From: Stenotrophomonas sp. NA06056
GTDB taxonomy: Bacteria; Pseudomonadota; Gammaproteobacteria; Xanthomonadales; Xanthomonadaceae
Assembly (NCBI RefSeq): GCF_013364355.1
Contig: NZ_CP054931.1
Span: forward strand, 2,728,001-2,792,000
Reading direction: 5' to 3'
DNA: 64,000 bases
The notes beneath the pieces were generated by a model, which saw only the letters and a program-made list of their open reading frames with translations, was not told the origin of the DNA and searched no databases. The position numbers and the translations under genes are program-made. Shown one piece after another: positions 8,797-17,440 of the stretch. Positions within the stretch are counted from its first letter, which is position 1; the number at the start of each line of letters is the position of its first letter.

Positions 8797-9945
8797 TCAG
8801 CCGTTGCGCAGCGCGTGCACCGCTGGAGCTACCTGGGCCTGGCGGTCCAGCTCCAGCCCAACCTGCACCAGCGCATCGGCCAGTGCACCGGCATCATCAT
8901 CGCGCAGGGTGGCGTGACCGACCTTGCGGCCGTCACGCGACTCCTTGCCATAGTCGTGCCAATGGCCGCTGGCCTGCTGCAGCACCGGCGTCGGGTCAGG
9001 CATCGCCCCCAGCCAGTTCAGCATGCAGGCGTGGCCCAGCATGCGGGTACTGCCCAGCGGCAGGCCGAGTACCGCTCGCAGGTGGTTCTCGAACTGCGAG
9101 GTTTCGCTGCCTTCGATGGTCCAGTGACCGGAGTTGTGCACACGCGGCGCCATCTCGTTGGCCAGCAGCTCACCGTCGCGGCAGAACAGCTCCAGTGCGA
9201 ACACACCCACATACTGCAGGTGCTCGGCAACACGGCGGGCATAGCCAATCGCCGCTTCGTGCTCGGCAGCGGACAGCATTGCTGGTGCCACGCTGGCCGA
9301 CAGCACACCGTCGACATGCCAGTTGCCGGTGACCGGCCAGGCCTGGAAGCTGCCATCGCGGCCGCGCACGGCCACCACGCTGACTTCGCGCTGGAAGGCG
9401 ACGAAGCCCTCGAGGATCAGGCCGGTGCGCTCAACCTGTGCACCCAGCGCCTGCCATGCCGCGTCGATATCCGCTTCGCTGCGCAGGCGGAACTGGCCCT
9501 TGCCGTCGTAACCGAGGCGGCGGGTCTTGAGGATGCACGGCAGGCCGAACTCGGCGGCCTTGGCAGCCAGCTCGTCGCGGCTGCGGATATCGGCGAAGGC
9601 CGGCAGCGGAATATCCAACTGCTGGAACAGGGTCTTCTCGCTCAAGCGGTCCTGGGCCACCGCCAGCGCGGACGGCGGCGGATAGACCGGCACGCGCTCG
9701 GCCAGCCATTGCGCGCTGTCGGCCGGCACGTTCTCGAAATCGAAGGTGACCACATCGACCTTGGCGGCGAAATCCGCCAGTGCCTGGCGATCATCGAAGG
9801 CACCGACGGTAAGCGGCGCCAGCGGGCCGCTGCAGGCGTCGGCCGCCGGATCGTACAGTTCGAAGCGCAGTCCCAGCGGCGCACCAGCCAGGACCATCAT
9901 GCGGGCGAGCTGGCCGCCGCCGAGGATGCCGACGGTCAGGCTCAT
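8797..9945 (-). CDS. purK: N5-carboxyaminoimidazole ribonucleotide synthase
   Basis: This 382-residue ATP-grasp enzyme opens with [14 protein letters not shown], the PurK N-terminal signature, and carries the grasp features [16 protein letters not shown] (about residues 140-155) and [19 protein letters not shown] near 260-280. PurK uses ATP and bicarbonate to carboxylate AIR to N5-CAIR in purine synthesis, the substrate of PurE. It overlaps purE by ATGA (9942-9945), so the two are co-translated. The length equals that of other gammaproteobacterial PurK. Confidence 0.96.
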   Translation of the reverse strand: MSLTVGILGGGQLARMMVLAGAPLGLRFELYDPAADACSGPLAPLTVGAFDDRQALADFAAKVDVVTFDFENVPADSAQWLAERVPVYPPPSALAVAQDRLSEKTLFQQLDIPLPAFADIRSRDELAAKAAEFGLPCILKTRRLGYDGKGQFRLRSEADIDAAWQALGAQVERTGLILEGFVAFQREVSVVAVRGRDGSFQAWPVTGNWHVDGVLSASVAPAMLSAAEHEAAIGYARRVAEHLQYVGVFALELFCRDGELLANEMAPRVHNSGHWTIEGSETSQFENHLRAVLGLPLGSTRMLGHACMLNWLGAMPDPTPVLQQASGHWHDYGKESRDGRKVGHATLRDDDAGALADALVQVGLELDRQAQVAPAVHALRNG

Positions 9946-10445
9946 TGGCGCGGATCGTCGTGGGCCATCACGTCTTCGGTCTGACGTGCGCGGAAGCTGT
10001 CCAGCGCCTGGCCGATGGCCGGCTGGTCGCTGGCCAGCATCGCGGCGGCGAACAGCGCGGCATTGGACGCGCCGGCATTGCCGATGGCGAAGGTGGCGAC
10101 CGGAATGCCCGCTGGCATCTGCACGATCGACAGCAGCGAATCCATGCCGTTGAGGGCCTTGGACTGCACCGGCACGCCCAGCACCGGCACCGCGGTCTTG
10201 GCCGCGATCATGCCCGGCAGATGCGCGGCACCGCCGGCGCCGGCAATGATCGCGCGCAACCCGCGCGGGCCCGCTTCTTCTGCATAGCTGAACAACACGT
10301 CCGGAGTACGGTGGGCGGAGACCACCTTCACTTCGAACGGGACACCCAGAGCTTCAAGCTTCTGGGCAGCGTGCTGCATGGTTTCCCAGTCGGAGCGGGA
10401 ACCCATGACGATGCCGACAAGCGGCGCGATCGGGTTGGGGGTCAT
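9942..10445 (-). CDS. purE: N5-carboxyaminoimidazole ribonucleotide mutase
   Basis: The 167-residue protein has the class I PurE hallmarks: [14 protein letters not shown] at the N-terminus, VVSAHRTPD with the catalytic His region, and [18 protein letters not shown]. It rearranges N5-CAIR to CAIR. The gene is first in the purEK pair and divergent from the Trm112-like gene across only 58 bp, so both promoters must fit in that gap. I saw no PurR-type palindrome there. Confidence 0.96.
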   Translation of the reverse strand: MTPNPIAPLVGIVMGSRSDWETMQHAAQKLEALGVPFEVKVVSAHRTPDVLFSYAEEAGPRGLRAIIAGAGGAAHLPGMIAAKTAVPVLGVPVQSKALNGMDSLLSIVQMPAGIPVATFAIGNAGASNAALFAAAMLASDQPAIGQALDSFRARQTEDVMAHDDPRQ

Positions 10446-10503
10446 TGGCCGTCACCTGCCTTAAAGACGTATTCTAGCCATCTTCCACGCAAGACGAAGA
10501 ACC

Positions 10504-10773
10504 ATGGATCGCAAGCTGCTCGACCTGCTGGTGTCGCCCGACACCCGCCAGCCCCTGTCCCTGCTGGATGGCAAGGGCCTGGAAGCCCTCAACCGGGCGA
10601 TCACCGCCGGCACCGTCAACCGTGCCGATGGCAACCCGCTGGCGCAGCCGCTGCGCGAAGCCCTGGTCACCCGCGACCGCAAGCAGGTCTTCCGCGTCGA
10701 CGACGGCATTCCGGTACTGCTGGCCGAAGAAGCCATCCCGACCGCACAGATCGCCGACTTCCCGGCCGCATGA
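10504..10773 (+). CDS. Trm112 family protein (YcaR-like)
   Basis: The 89-residue protein has the Trm112/YcaR layout: LLDLLVSPDTRQPLSLLDG at the N-terminus and FRVDDGIPVLLAEEA near the C-terminus. It lacks the zinc-binding Cys of the eukaryotic proteins, as many bacterial members do. Trm112 proteins activate methyltransferases; the partner here is not shown by the context. The stop overlaps the nadC start (ATGA at 10770-10773), so the two are translationally coupled. The ATG at 10504 follows a purine-rich GAAGA. Confidence 0.85.
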   Translation: MDRKLLDLLVSPDTRQPLSLLDGKGLEALNRAITAGTVNRADGNPLAQPLREALVTRDRKQVFRVDDGIPVLLAEEAIPTAQIADFPAA

Positions 10774-11621
10774 ACGCGCTGCCGACGCCGGATCCAGCGG
10801 TCGTCGCGGCTGATGTCGCCCGCGCGTTGGCAGAGGACCTGGGCAGCGGTGACGTCACCGCCGCCCTGCTGCCCGACCAGCCCGACAGCGCCTATCTGCT
10901 GTGCAAGCAGGATGCGGTGATCGCGGGCCGTCCGTGGTTCGATGCCACCCACCGCGCGCTTGATCCGGATGTGCGGATCGAATGGCGAGTCACCGAGGGC
11001 GACACTGTCAGCGCCGGCACCGTGCTGGCCCTGCTGCATGGGCGCAGCCGCAGCCTGGTCAGCGCCGAGCGCACGTCGTTGAACTTCCTGCAGACACTGT
11101 CCGGTACCGCCACCACCACCGCTCGTTACGTAGCTGCGGTGGAAGGCACAGGCACGCGCATCCTCGATACCCGCAAGACCCTGCCCGGCCTGCGCCTGGC
11201 GCAGAAGTACGCGGTGCGTTGCGGCGGCGGCGACAACCACCGCTTCGGCCTGTACGACACGGTGATGCTGAAAGAGAACCACATCCGCGCAGCCGGCTCC
11301 CTGGCTGCCGCCGTGTCGGCGGCCCGCCAGCAATGGCCACAACTGCCGCTGGTGGTCGAGGTTGAGGACCTGGACCAGTTGCGGCAGGCACTGCAGGCCG
11401 GCTGCGAACGCATCCTGCTGGACGACTTCAGCCCTGAACTGCGGCGCGAAGCGGTGCGCATCACCGAAGGCCGCATCCCACTGGAAGTGTCCGGCAGCGT
11501 CGGCCTCGGCGGCCTGCGCTCGATCGCCGAAGACGGCGTGGACTGCATTTCCATCGGCGGCCTGACCAAGCACGTGCAGGCCATTGATCTGTCGCTGAAG
11601 CTGGGACCGCCGCCGGGTTGA
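10770..11621 (+). CDS. nadC: Nicotinate-nucleotide pyrophosphorylase (carboxylating)
   Basis: This 283-residue enzyme has the type II phosphoribosyltransferase features: LAEDLGSGDVTA near the N-terminus, SAERTSLNFLQTLSG, the substrate-binding RILDTRKTLPGLR and YAVRCGGGDNHRFGLYD, and the C-terminal LEVSGSVGLGGLRSIAEDG. NadC makes nicotinate mononucleotide from quinolinate and PRPP in NAD synthesis. The ATG at 10770 overlaps the preceding stop; the frame stays open far upstream, but that part reads as the other genes' strands and lacks family similarity. Confidence 0.95.
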   Translation: MNALPTPDPAVVAADVARALAEDLGSGDVTAALLPDQPDSAYLLCKQDAVIAGRPWFDATHRALDPDVRIEWRVTEGDTVSAGTVLALLHGRSRSLVSAERTSLNFLQTLSGTATTTARYVAAVEGTGTRILDTRKTLPGLRLAQKYAVRCGGGDNHRFGLYDTVMLKENHIRAAGSLAAAVSAARQQWPQLPLVVEVEDLDQLRQALQAGCERILLDDFSPELRREAVRITEGRIPLEVSGSVGLGGLRSIAEDGVDCISIGGLTKHVQAIDLSLKLGPPPG

Positions 11622-11654
11622 TGCCGGGCAGCCCCTGTCGGAACCGCTTCGCTC

Positions 11655-11703
11655 GCCGGGCATGGCCCGGCGCTACCCGGTAGAGCCGAGCCGACGCTCG
11701 GCT
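11655..11703. repeat. Two SMAG-type REP palindromes after nadC
   Basis: GCCGGGC-ATG-GCCCGGC (11655-11671) ends in gCTAC, and GTAG (11680-11683) precedes AGCCGAGC/GCTCGGCT (11684-11703). The CTAC...GTAG arrangement is a facing pair of two different REP subtypes. It fills most of the 225-bp gap before the next gene. Confidence 0.8.
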
Positions 11704-11846
11704 GCTTTCCGATACGCGGCAAGGCCCGAGCCGCGCTTCGCGCGATGAGCCGAGCATAGGCGCGGCCGTACACAATCCGGGCGCCTTCACGACTCGGCCA
11801 CGCCCGCCTCTGCGACGCTGCACCCATCCCCCCACAGGAGCCGCGC

Positions 11847-12806
11847 ATGCGCCGGATGCTCTTGCCCGCCTGCCTGCTGCTGGCCGCGATGCCGCTTTCG
11901 GCTGCTGCCGTCGAAGCCTGCGATGTACCCCCGCGCTTCGGCCTGAGCCCCTTGGCGGTTGCCATCCGCAACACGGCATGCAACGAGCACCGCCTCTGGT
12001 TCCGACCCTTCATCGACCGTGACGGTCGCGCCGCCAGCCTCAGTGTCACCGAAGCCGAAGGCGATCATCTTGCCGACAACGGTCTGATTGCCTGGCATCG
12101 GGTCACCAGCTACTGGCGCGAGAGCGGCACGCTGAATGCCTTGGGCAGCCAGCCCGGCGCCAGCAGCTGCCTGGCACCACTGGGGACGCGCTACACCGAC
12201 AGCGATTGCCGTGCGTTCCTGATCGACAATCCGTGGTCAGCCGCCTTCATTTCCTGGGTGATGGTGCGTGCCGGTGTACCCGGCTTCAATACGTCCCCAC
12301 GCCATATCGACTACATCCGCGCCGCCTACCAGGCGGGACCTTCGGGCGTGCCCTATCGCCTGGTGGACCCGGCCACTGCGAAACCGGCACCGGGTGACCT
12401 GCTGTGCTTCCTGCGCGACCGCAGCAGCACACTCAGCTACAGCGGATTGGTGCAGGCCCTGGGCAACGGCTCGGTCGGGCACTGGAAGTCGCATTGCGAA
12501 GTAGTGGTAGCAGCCAACCTCGGTGGCGACCAGACGCTGTACCTGGTGGGCGGCAACGTCATGAATACAGTGGCGATGCGCCTGTTGCCGCTGGATCGCA
12601 CCGGCATGATCCAGCTGCCGCCGCCGCGCGAGCGCGATACCACCGGCATCGACCCGACCTGCACACCAGGGCGCGAGGACGAATGCAGCTTCAACCGCCA
12701 GGATTGGGCCGCATTGCTGCAGTTGAATGCCACTGCGCCGCGGGTTGCACCGGCCACACCGGCACTGGTACCGCAGCCGGCAACAGAGCCCGGCAGCGAT
12801 CGCTGA
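11847..12806 (+). CDS. Secreted DUF2272 domain protein
   Basis: The protein has 319 residues and a signal peptide (LLPACLLLAAMPLSAAA). The core contains PWSAAFISWVMVRAGVP (about residues 131-147) followed by a His-containing segment, and later KPAPGDLLCFLRD and WKSHCEVVV. This is the CHAP/NlpC-like arrangement of DUF2272, suggesting a periplasmic thiol hydrolase or amidase, but function is not established. The C-terminus is a Pro/Ala/Thr-rich tail. The ATG at 11847 follows CACAGGAGCC, a good ribosome binding site. It stands alone behind REP elements. Confidence 0.72.
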   Translation: MRRMLLPACLLLAAMPLSAAAVEACDVPPRFGLSPLAVAIRNTACNEHRLWFRPFIDRDGRAASLSVTEAEGDHLADNGLIAWHRVTSYWRESGTLNALGSQPGASSCLAPLGTRYTDSDCRAFLIDNPWSAAFISWVMVRAGVPGFNTSPRHIDYIRAAYQAGPSGVPYRLVDPATAKPAPGDLLCFLRDRSSTLSYSGLVQALGNGSVGHWKSHCEVVVAANLGGDQTLYLVGGNVMNTVAMRLLPLDRTGMIQLPPPRERDTTGIDPTCTPGREDECSFNRQDWAALLQLNATAPRVAPATPALVPQPATEPGSDR

Positions 12807-12875
12807 GCACGTGCTGCTTGATCCTGTCGCCCTTCGTCGCCATCTTTGACGGATCGACACCTGACGGCTGAAGCC

Positions 12876-13226
12876 ATGCCCACCCTGCTGTTCCTGCTGA
12901 TTGCCGGCGGGATCGTCTACTTCTTCTGGAACGCAGCGCGTTCGGCCGCCGAACGTGCCATCGAACTGGGCCGCAATGCCTGCCGTGCCGCCGATGTGCA
13001 GTGGCTGGACCAGGCGGTGCATGCCACGGGTCTACGCCTGTCGCGCGGGGAAGATGGCCGGCTCGGTTTCGAGCGCACCTTCAAGTTCGAGTATTCCTAC
13101 GACGGCATCGATCGCCATGTCGGACGCATGGTGCTGCGCGGCGACCAGCTGATTTCCTTCACCGGCCCGGGCGCGGCGCGGATCAGCCAGATCCGTGCGG
13201 ACAACGAAGACGCCGAGGATGTGTGA
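12876..13226 (+). CDS. DUF3301 domain protein, single-pass membrane
   Basis: The 116-residue protein begins with one membrane helix (LLFLLIAGGIVYFFWNAA) followed by AAERAIELGRNACRAADVQWLDQAV and a beta-rich part ending near GPGAARISQIRADNED. This matches DUF3301, a small gammaproteobacterial inner membrane protein of unknown role. The ATG at 12876 is preferred over an in-frame ATG ten codons upstream because the membrane helix then starts at residue 3, as in the family. A facing REP pair follows the gene. Confidence 0.72.
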   Translation: MPTLLFLLIAGGIVYFFWNAARSAAERAIELGRNACRAADVQWLDQAVHATGLRLSRGEDGRLGFERTFKFEYSYDGIDRHVGRMVLRGDQLISFTGPGAARISQIRADNEDAEDV

Positions 13227-13234
13227 GCAGAAGC

Positions 13235-13294
13235 ATCCACGCATGGCGTGGATCTACTGGACATCACGCCGGTAGATCCACGCCATGCGTGGAT
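13235..13294. repeat. Facing pair of SMAG-type REP palindromes
   Basis: ATCCACGC-ATG-GCGTGGAT is followed by CTAC (13235-13257), and GTAG by ATCCACGC-CAT-GCGTGGAT (13272-13294). The two copies are inverted around an 14-bp centre. They lie between the convergent DUF3301 and sspB genes. Confidence 0.85.
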
Positions 13295-13309
13295 GAAAAG
13301 CAGCGGAAG

Positions 13310-13765
13310 TTACTTGACCACGCGCAGGGTCGGACGACCTTTCGGCGGCGGACCGGCAGGCGGCGTATCGTCCGGCGGTGTCTGCTCATCGTCATGCAGC
13401 AGCTCGTCACTGGTCGGCGCCGGCTCACCACCGGGAATGTCATCGGGCAGCGCCATGCCCTGCCCGGTCTCGCGGGCATACACCGCCAGCACGGCGCTGA
13501 TCGGCACCTGCACCGGGTAGCTGGTGCCGGAGAAGCGCGCCGAGAAGCTCACCGACTCGTTGTCGATCACCAGCCGCACCACCGCGCGCTCGGCGATGTT
13601 GAGCACCACCCGGCCATCCTTGACGGCCGAAGGCGGAACCTGCACGCCGGGAACGCCGGCGTCGACCAGGATGTGCGGAGTCAGCTGGTTGTCATTGATC
13701 CATTCCACCAGTGCCCGCAACAGGTACGGGCGGTGGCTGGTCATGTGGAAGAAGTCTTCGGTCAT
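13310..13765 (-). CDS. sspB: ClpXP protease specificity-enhancing factor SspB
   Basis: The 151-residue protein has the SspB fold motif RPYLLRALVEWINDNQLTPH near the N-terminus, GVQVP, ARFSG and PISAVLAVYARETGQGM, then an acidic, Pro-rich flexible linker and the C-terminal ClpX-binding tail RPTLRVVK. SspB delivers ssrA-tagged proteins to ClpXP. The ATG at 13765 is used; a second Met seven codons later (13744) would give an N-terminus closer to E. coli. It follows sspA in the same operon, the usual arrangement. Confidence 0.93.
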   Translation of the reverse strand: MTEDFFHMTSHRPYLLRALVEWINDNQLTPHILVDAGVPGVQVPPSAVKDGRVVLNIAERAVVRLVIDNESVSFSARFSGTSYPVQVPISAVLAVYARETGQGMALPDDIPGGEPAPTSDELLHDDEQTPPDDTPPAGPPPKGRPTLRVVK

Positions 13766-13785
13766 GCGTGAAGTGTAGCGCCCGA

Positions 13786-13832
13786 CGCCCCTGCCGGGGC
13801 GGATCGTCTGCACGCCAGTCGGCGCGCAGACG
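13786..13832 (-). repeat. Two hairpins in the sspA-sspB gap
   Basis: An inverted repeat of 12 bp with one mismatch and a 4-nt loop (13805-13832, arms CGTCTGCACGCC and GGCGCGCAGACG) is followed toward sspB by CGCCCC-N4-GGGGCG (13786-13801). They may regulate how much sspB is made relative to sspA, by processing or partial termination. Confidence 0.5.
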
Positions 13833-13849
13833 GGAAAGCGGATGCCGGA

Positions 13850-14485
13850 TCAGCCCGGCAGATCGCGCAGTTTCTTTTCCTGCTCGGTCAGGCTGCGGAC
13901 GAAACCGGGGTGGCGGAAAATCCGGTTGCCGTAGTCCTCGATCGCCTTGCTGTCCTTCGGCAACGGCACATCCAGCGATTGCAGGCGCCAGATGATGGGC
14001 GCCATCGCGCAGTCGGCCAGGCTCATTTCCGGGTTGAGGAAGAATTTGCTGGCCTTGAACAACGGCAGCGAAGCGGTCAACAGTTCCTTCAAACGCTTGC
14101 GCCCGGCCTCGGCCTGGGTCTTGTTGCCGAGCTGGATCGCCTGCACCTGCGGCACCCAGTCGTGCTCGATACGCAGCATGGCCAAGCGGATACGCGCGCG
14201 CGACAGCGGATCAACCGGCATCAGCGGCGGGTGCGGATAGCGCTCGTCCAGATACTCGCTGACCACCGACGCGGCATACAACACCAGCTCGCGCTCGACC
14301 AGGGTTGGCACGGAATGGTACGGATTGAGATCGATCAGATCTTCCGGCGGGTTCTGTGGATCGACCGGAACGAAGTCGAAACTCACGCCCTTGGCCGCCA
14401 GCACCAGGCGCACACGATGGCACAGTACATCGTCGTTCGAGGAAAACAGCGTCAGTGTATTGCGCATGCGTACGCTCGCCGCCAT
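13850..14485 (-). CDS. sspA: Stringent starvation protein A (GST-fold)
   Basis: The 211-residue protein has a thioredoxin-like N-domain (LTLFSSNDDVLCHRVRLVLAAKG, then NPYHSVPTLVERELVLY and SEYLDERYPHPPLMP) and an all-helical C-domain, matching SspA of gammaproteobacteria. SspA binds RNA polymerase and changes transcription in starvation and acid stress. The ATG at 14485 has AGGAG eight bases upstream; a TTG one codon earlier is unlikely. The order petABC-sspA-sspB is common in this group. Confidence 0.92.
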   Translation of the reverse strand: MAASVRMRNTLTLFSSNDDVLCHRVRLVLAAKGVSFDFVPVDPQNPPEDLIDLNPYHSVPTLVERELVLYAASVVSEYLDERYPHPPLMPVDPLSRARIRLAMLRIEHDWVPQVQAIQLGNKTQAEAGRKRLKELLTASLPLFKASKFFLNPEMSLADCAMAPIIWRLQSLDVPLPKDSKAIEDYGNRIFRHPGFVRSLTEQEKKLRDLPG

Positions 14486-14619
14486 CAAAGGCTCTCCTGC
14501 GACAGGAGACCGCCTGCCGCATCGGCGCCGCCAGCACCGTGCCGGCGGTCGACTCCTCCCCGAGTGTGCAACCGACCATCACAAAAGCCAATAGGCCCGA
14601 TGCGATGGCCGACTCTGGA

Positions 14620-15369
14620 TCAGTGCACGTCCTTCCAGTATTCCTTCTTCAACAGGTACACCAGGAAGGTCAGCAGCGCCAGGAACAGGATCACCCAGAC
14701 ACCGAGCTGCTGCCGCTTCAGCGCGGCCGGTTCGCCGGCGTATTCGAGGAAATTGGTGATGTCACGCACGGCCTGGTCGTACTGCCCCGCATCGACCGAG
14801 CCCGGACTGTCGATGCGCAGGCCCGTCACCGGCGGATCCATGCCCGGCGCTTCGGCCTTGCCATGCACCGCGTGCTGCAGGCCCTGCATCTCCCACAACG
14901 GATTGGGCATGGAGGCGTTGGCGAACAGCGCATTGTTCCAGCCCAGCGGGCGGCTGCTGTCCAGGTAGAACGACTTCAGGTAGGTATAGATCCAGTCGCT
15001 GCCGCGCACCCGGGAAATCAGGCTCAGGTCCGGCGGCATCTTGCCGAACCACTTCTCGGCCTGCTCCTTGGGCATTGCCACAGGCACCGGGTCGCCGATC
15101 GCCGAGCCGGTGAAGTTGAGGTTGTTCATCACCTCTTCCTCGCTCAGCCCCAGGTCCTCGCCCATCCGCGAGTAGCGCAGATACTTCAGGGCGTGGCAAC
15201 CGCTGCAGTAGTTCATGTACAGCTGGGCGCCGCGCTGCAGCGACGCCCGGTCACCCAGGTCGTTGCCGGCCTGCAGGAGCTTGGTGCCGCCCTCGGCGGC
15301 CATGGCCGGGGTACTGCCCAGCATCAGGGCGGCCGCCAGGGCCAACCGGACCATCCAGCGCTCAGTCAT
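14620..15369 (-). CDS. petC: Ubiquinol-cytochrome c reductase, cytochrome c1 subunit
   Basis: The 249-residue protein has a signal sequence, the heme-attachment motif CSGCH (Cys55, Cys58, His59) and a C-terminal membrane anchor (QQLGVWVILFLALLTFLVYLL). It passes electrons from the Rieske protein to soluble cytochrome c in the bc1 complex. The start overlaps the end of petB by 8 bases, so the subunits are co-translated. It is the last gene of petABC; about 135 bp separate it from sspA. Confidence 0.96.
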   Translation of the reverse strand: MTERWMVRLALAAALMLGSTPAMAAEGGTKLLQAGNDLGDRASLQRGAQLYMNYCSGCHALKYLRYSRMGEDLGLSEEEVMNNLNFTGSAIGDPVPVAMPKEQAEKWFGKMPPDLSLISRVRGSDWIYTYLKSFYLDSSRPLGWNNALFANASMPNPLWEMQGLQHAVHGKAEAPGMDPPVTGLRIDSPGSVDAGQYDQAVRDITNFLEYAGEPAALKRQQLGVWVILFLALLTFLVYLLKKEYWKDVH

Positions 15370-16621
15370 GCGTGGTCACCCTTTCCGGTACCGGCTTGGT
15401 CTTGTCCAGCCTTGTCCATATCGGCATGGTGATGAAGAAGGCGAAGTACAGGAAGGTCAGCACCCGCCCGACATAGGTCTCGTGCGCATCGGTACCCGGG
15501 CCGGAGCCGATCACGCCGAGCCAGACGAAGCACACCGCAAACACGCCCAGCAGCACCTTCGAAAGCACGCCGCGGTAGCGGTAGGACTTGACCCGCGCGC
15601 GGTCCAGCCACGGCACCAGGAACAGAATGGCGATGGCCGAGAACATCACGATCACGCCGCCGAGCTTGTTCGGCACCACCCGCAACATCGCGTAGTACGG
15701 CGTGTAGTACCAGACCGGCTTGATGTGCTCGGGAGTGACCAGTCGGTTGGCTTCGGTGAAGTTGTCGTGTTCCAGGAACAGGCCACCGAAGGCCGGTGCG
15801 AAGAAGATGATGAAGGCCGCGATGATCAGCAGGAAGCCCGCACCGACACCATCCTTGAGGGTGTAGTACGGATGGAACGGAATGCCGTCGGTGGGCGCGT
15901 TCGGTGACCAGCGGTTGCCCTTCGGCCCCTTCTTGATCTCCACACCATCGGGGTTGTTCGATCCCACTTCATGCAGCGCGCCCAGGTGCAGCACCACCAG
16001 CAGCAGCAGTACCAGCGGCAGCGCGATCACGTGCAGTGCGAAGAACCGGTTGAGCGTGGCGTCGCTGGGCAGGTAATCGCCCATGATCCATTCGGTCAGG
16101 CCGTTGCCGATGACCGGAATGGCGCCGAACAGCGAGATGATCACCTTCGCGCCCCAGAACGACATCTGGCCCCACGGCAGCACGTAGCCCATGAAGGCCT
16201 CTGCCATCAGCACCAGGTAGATCAGCATGCCGAGGATCCACACCAGCTCGCGCGGCTTCTGGTAACTGCCGTACAGCAGGCCGCGGAACATGTGCAGGTA
16301 GACCACGATGAAGAACAGCGAGGCCCCGGTGGAGTGCATGTAGCGGATCAGCCAGCCCCACTCCACGTCCCGCATGATGTATTCGATGGAACCAAACGCC
16401 TCGGCGGCGTTGGTCTTGTAATGCATCGTCAGGAAGATGCCGGTGACGATCTGGTTGACCAGCACCAGCAGCGCCAGCGAACCGAAGTAGTACCAGATGT
16501 TGAAGTTCTTCGGCGCGTAGTACTCGCTGACATGCTTGCGGTAGATCGGCATCAATCCCGGCGCGCGGGCATTGACCCAGTCGGCCACGCCGGTGGCGGT
16601 ACGGCTGAGGATGTTGGACAT
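15362..16621 (-). CDS. petB: Ubiquinol-cytochrome c reductase, cytochrome b subunit
   Basis: The 419-residue membrane protein carries the four heme ligands His96, His110, His197 and His212 and eight predicted helices. The Qo-site motif, usually PEWY, reads PVWY here (Val303), so the Glu proposed to take a proton from quinol is absent. The ATG at 16621 shares its A with the petA stop. It is the core subunit oxidising ubiquinol in the inner membrane and pumping charge through the Q cycle. Confidence 0.96.
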   Translation of the reverse strand: MSNILSRTATGVADWVNARAPGLMPIYRKHVSEYYAPKNFNIWYYFGSLALLVLVNQIVTGIFLTMHYKTNAAEAFGSIEYIMRDVEWGWLIRYMHSTGASLFFIVVYLHMFRGLLYGSYQKPRELVWILGMLIYLVLMAEAFMGYVLPWGQMSFWGAKVIISLFGAIPVIGNGLTEWIMGDYLPSDATLNRFFALHVIALPLVLLLLVVLHLGALHEVGSNNPDGVEIKKGPKGNRWSPNAPTDGIPFHPYYTLKDGVGAGFLLIIAAFIIFFAPAFGGLFLEHDNFTEANRLVTPEHIKPVWYYTPYYAMLRVVPNKLGGVIVMFSAIAILFLVPWLDRARVKSYRYRGVLSKVLLGVFAVCFVWLGVIGSGPGTDAHETYVGRVLTFLYFAFFITMPIWTRLDKTKPVPERVTTHD

Positions 16622-17241
16622 CAGGCAGCCCCCTGCGGATCGACACCGATGATGATGGTGTTGTCGTCCTGGTAGTGGTGCGCGGGCACCTTCAGGTTGA
16701 TGGGTGCGGGCACGTCCTTGAAGACGCGGCCGGACATGTCGAAGCGCGACTTGTGGCAGGGGCAGAAATAGCCGCCCTTCCATTGTGGGTCGTAGGGCTC
16801 GGGGCGGATTTCACCCACCATTTCCGGCGAGCAGCCCAGGTGCGTGCAGAGACCGACCAGCACCGAGATATCGGGCTTGATCGAGCGCAGCTCCGGGTTC
16901 TGCTTGAGCACGTACTCCGGCTGCTGGTCCTTCTCGCCGGACTCGGGGTCCTTCAAGCGGCCATCCAGCCCATGCAGCGCATCAAGGATCGCCTTGGAGC
17001 GTTTGACGATCCAGATCGGCTGTCCGCGCCATTCCACGATCAGGCGTTGGCCTTCCTGCAGGGCGCTGATGTCGGCCACCACCGGTGCGCCGGCAAGCTT
17101 GGCGCGGGCACTGGGGTTCCAGGACTTGATGAAAGGAACTGCGGTGAATCCGACGCCGACGGCGCCAACCACGGCTGTGGTGGCAGTAAGAAAACGCCGA
17201 CGTCCGGTGTTGACTGGATCGTGTACCCCATCGTTGGCCAT
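16621..17241 (-). CDS. petA: Ubiquinol-cytochrome c reductase, Rieske iron-sulfur subunit
   Basis: The 206-residue protein begins with a twin-arginine-type anchor (RRRFLTATTAVVGAVGVG) and has the Rieske cluster boxes CTHLGC (Cys132, His134, Cys137) and CPCH (Cys160, Cys162, His163). It takes electrons from ubiquinol at the Qo site and moves its head to cytochrome c1. GGAG lies just upstream of the ATG at 17241. It leads the petABC operon; the 195-bp upstream gap must hold the promoter. Confidence 0.96.
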   Translation of the reverse strand: MANDGVHDPVNTGRRRFLTATTAVVGAVGVGFTAVPFIKSWNPSARAKLAGAPVVADISALQEGQRLIVEWRGQPIWIVKRSKAILDALHGLDGRLKDPESGEKDQQPEYVLKQNPELRSIKPDISVLVGLCTHLGCSPEMVGEIRPEPYDPQWKGGYFCPCHKSRFDMSGRVFKDVPAPINLKVPAHHYQDDNTIIIGVDPQGAA

Positions 17242-17378
17242 CCGGCACTCCGATATTGATTAGGTAGCTTTAAGGCTGCCAGCGGTTCCGGTGGGGGCCA
17301 GAGCCGCATTGAATCTCGGTCGAGTGTAGCGGAACCGTCGCGCGCCACACAACGCATTGCAACAACTCTTTCAAAGGC

Positions 17379-17440
17379 GTGCCGACTAACAGTCGGCACC
17401 TACCCGTTCAAGGGTGTGCCGACCAACGGTCGACACCTAC
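17379..17440. repeat. Two SMAG-type REP palindromes, one overlapping the transglycosylase stop
   Basis: GTGCCGACT-AAC-AGTCGGCAC-CTAC (17379-17403) and GTGCCGACC-AAC-GGTCGACAC-CTAC (17416-17440, one mismatch) are arranged in tandem. The CTAC of the second contains the TAG stop of the minus-strand gene ending at 17437. Confidence 0.85.
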
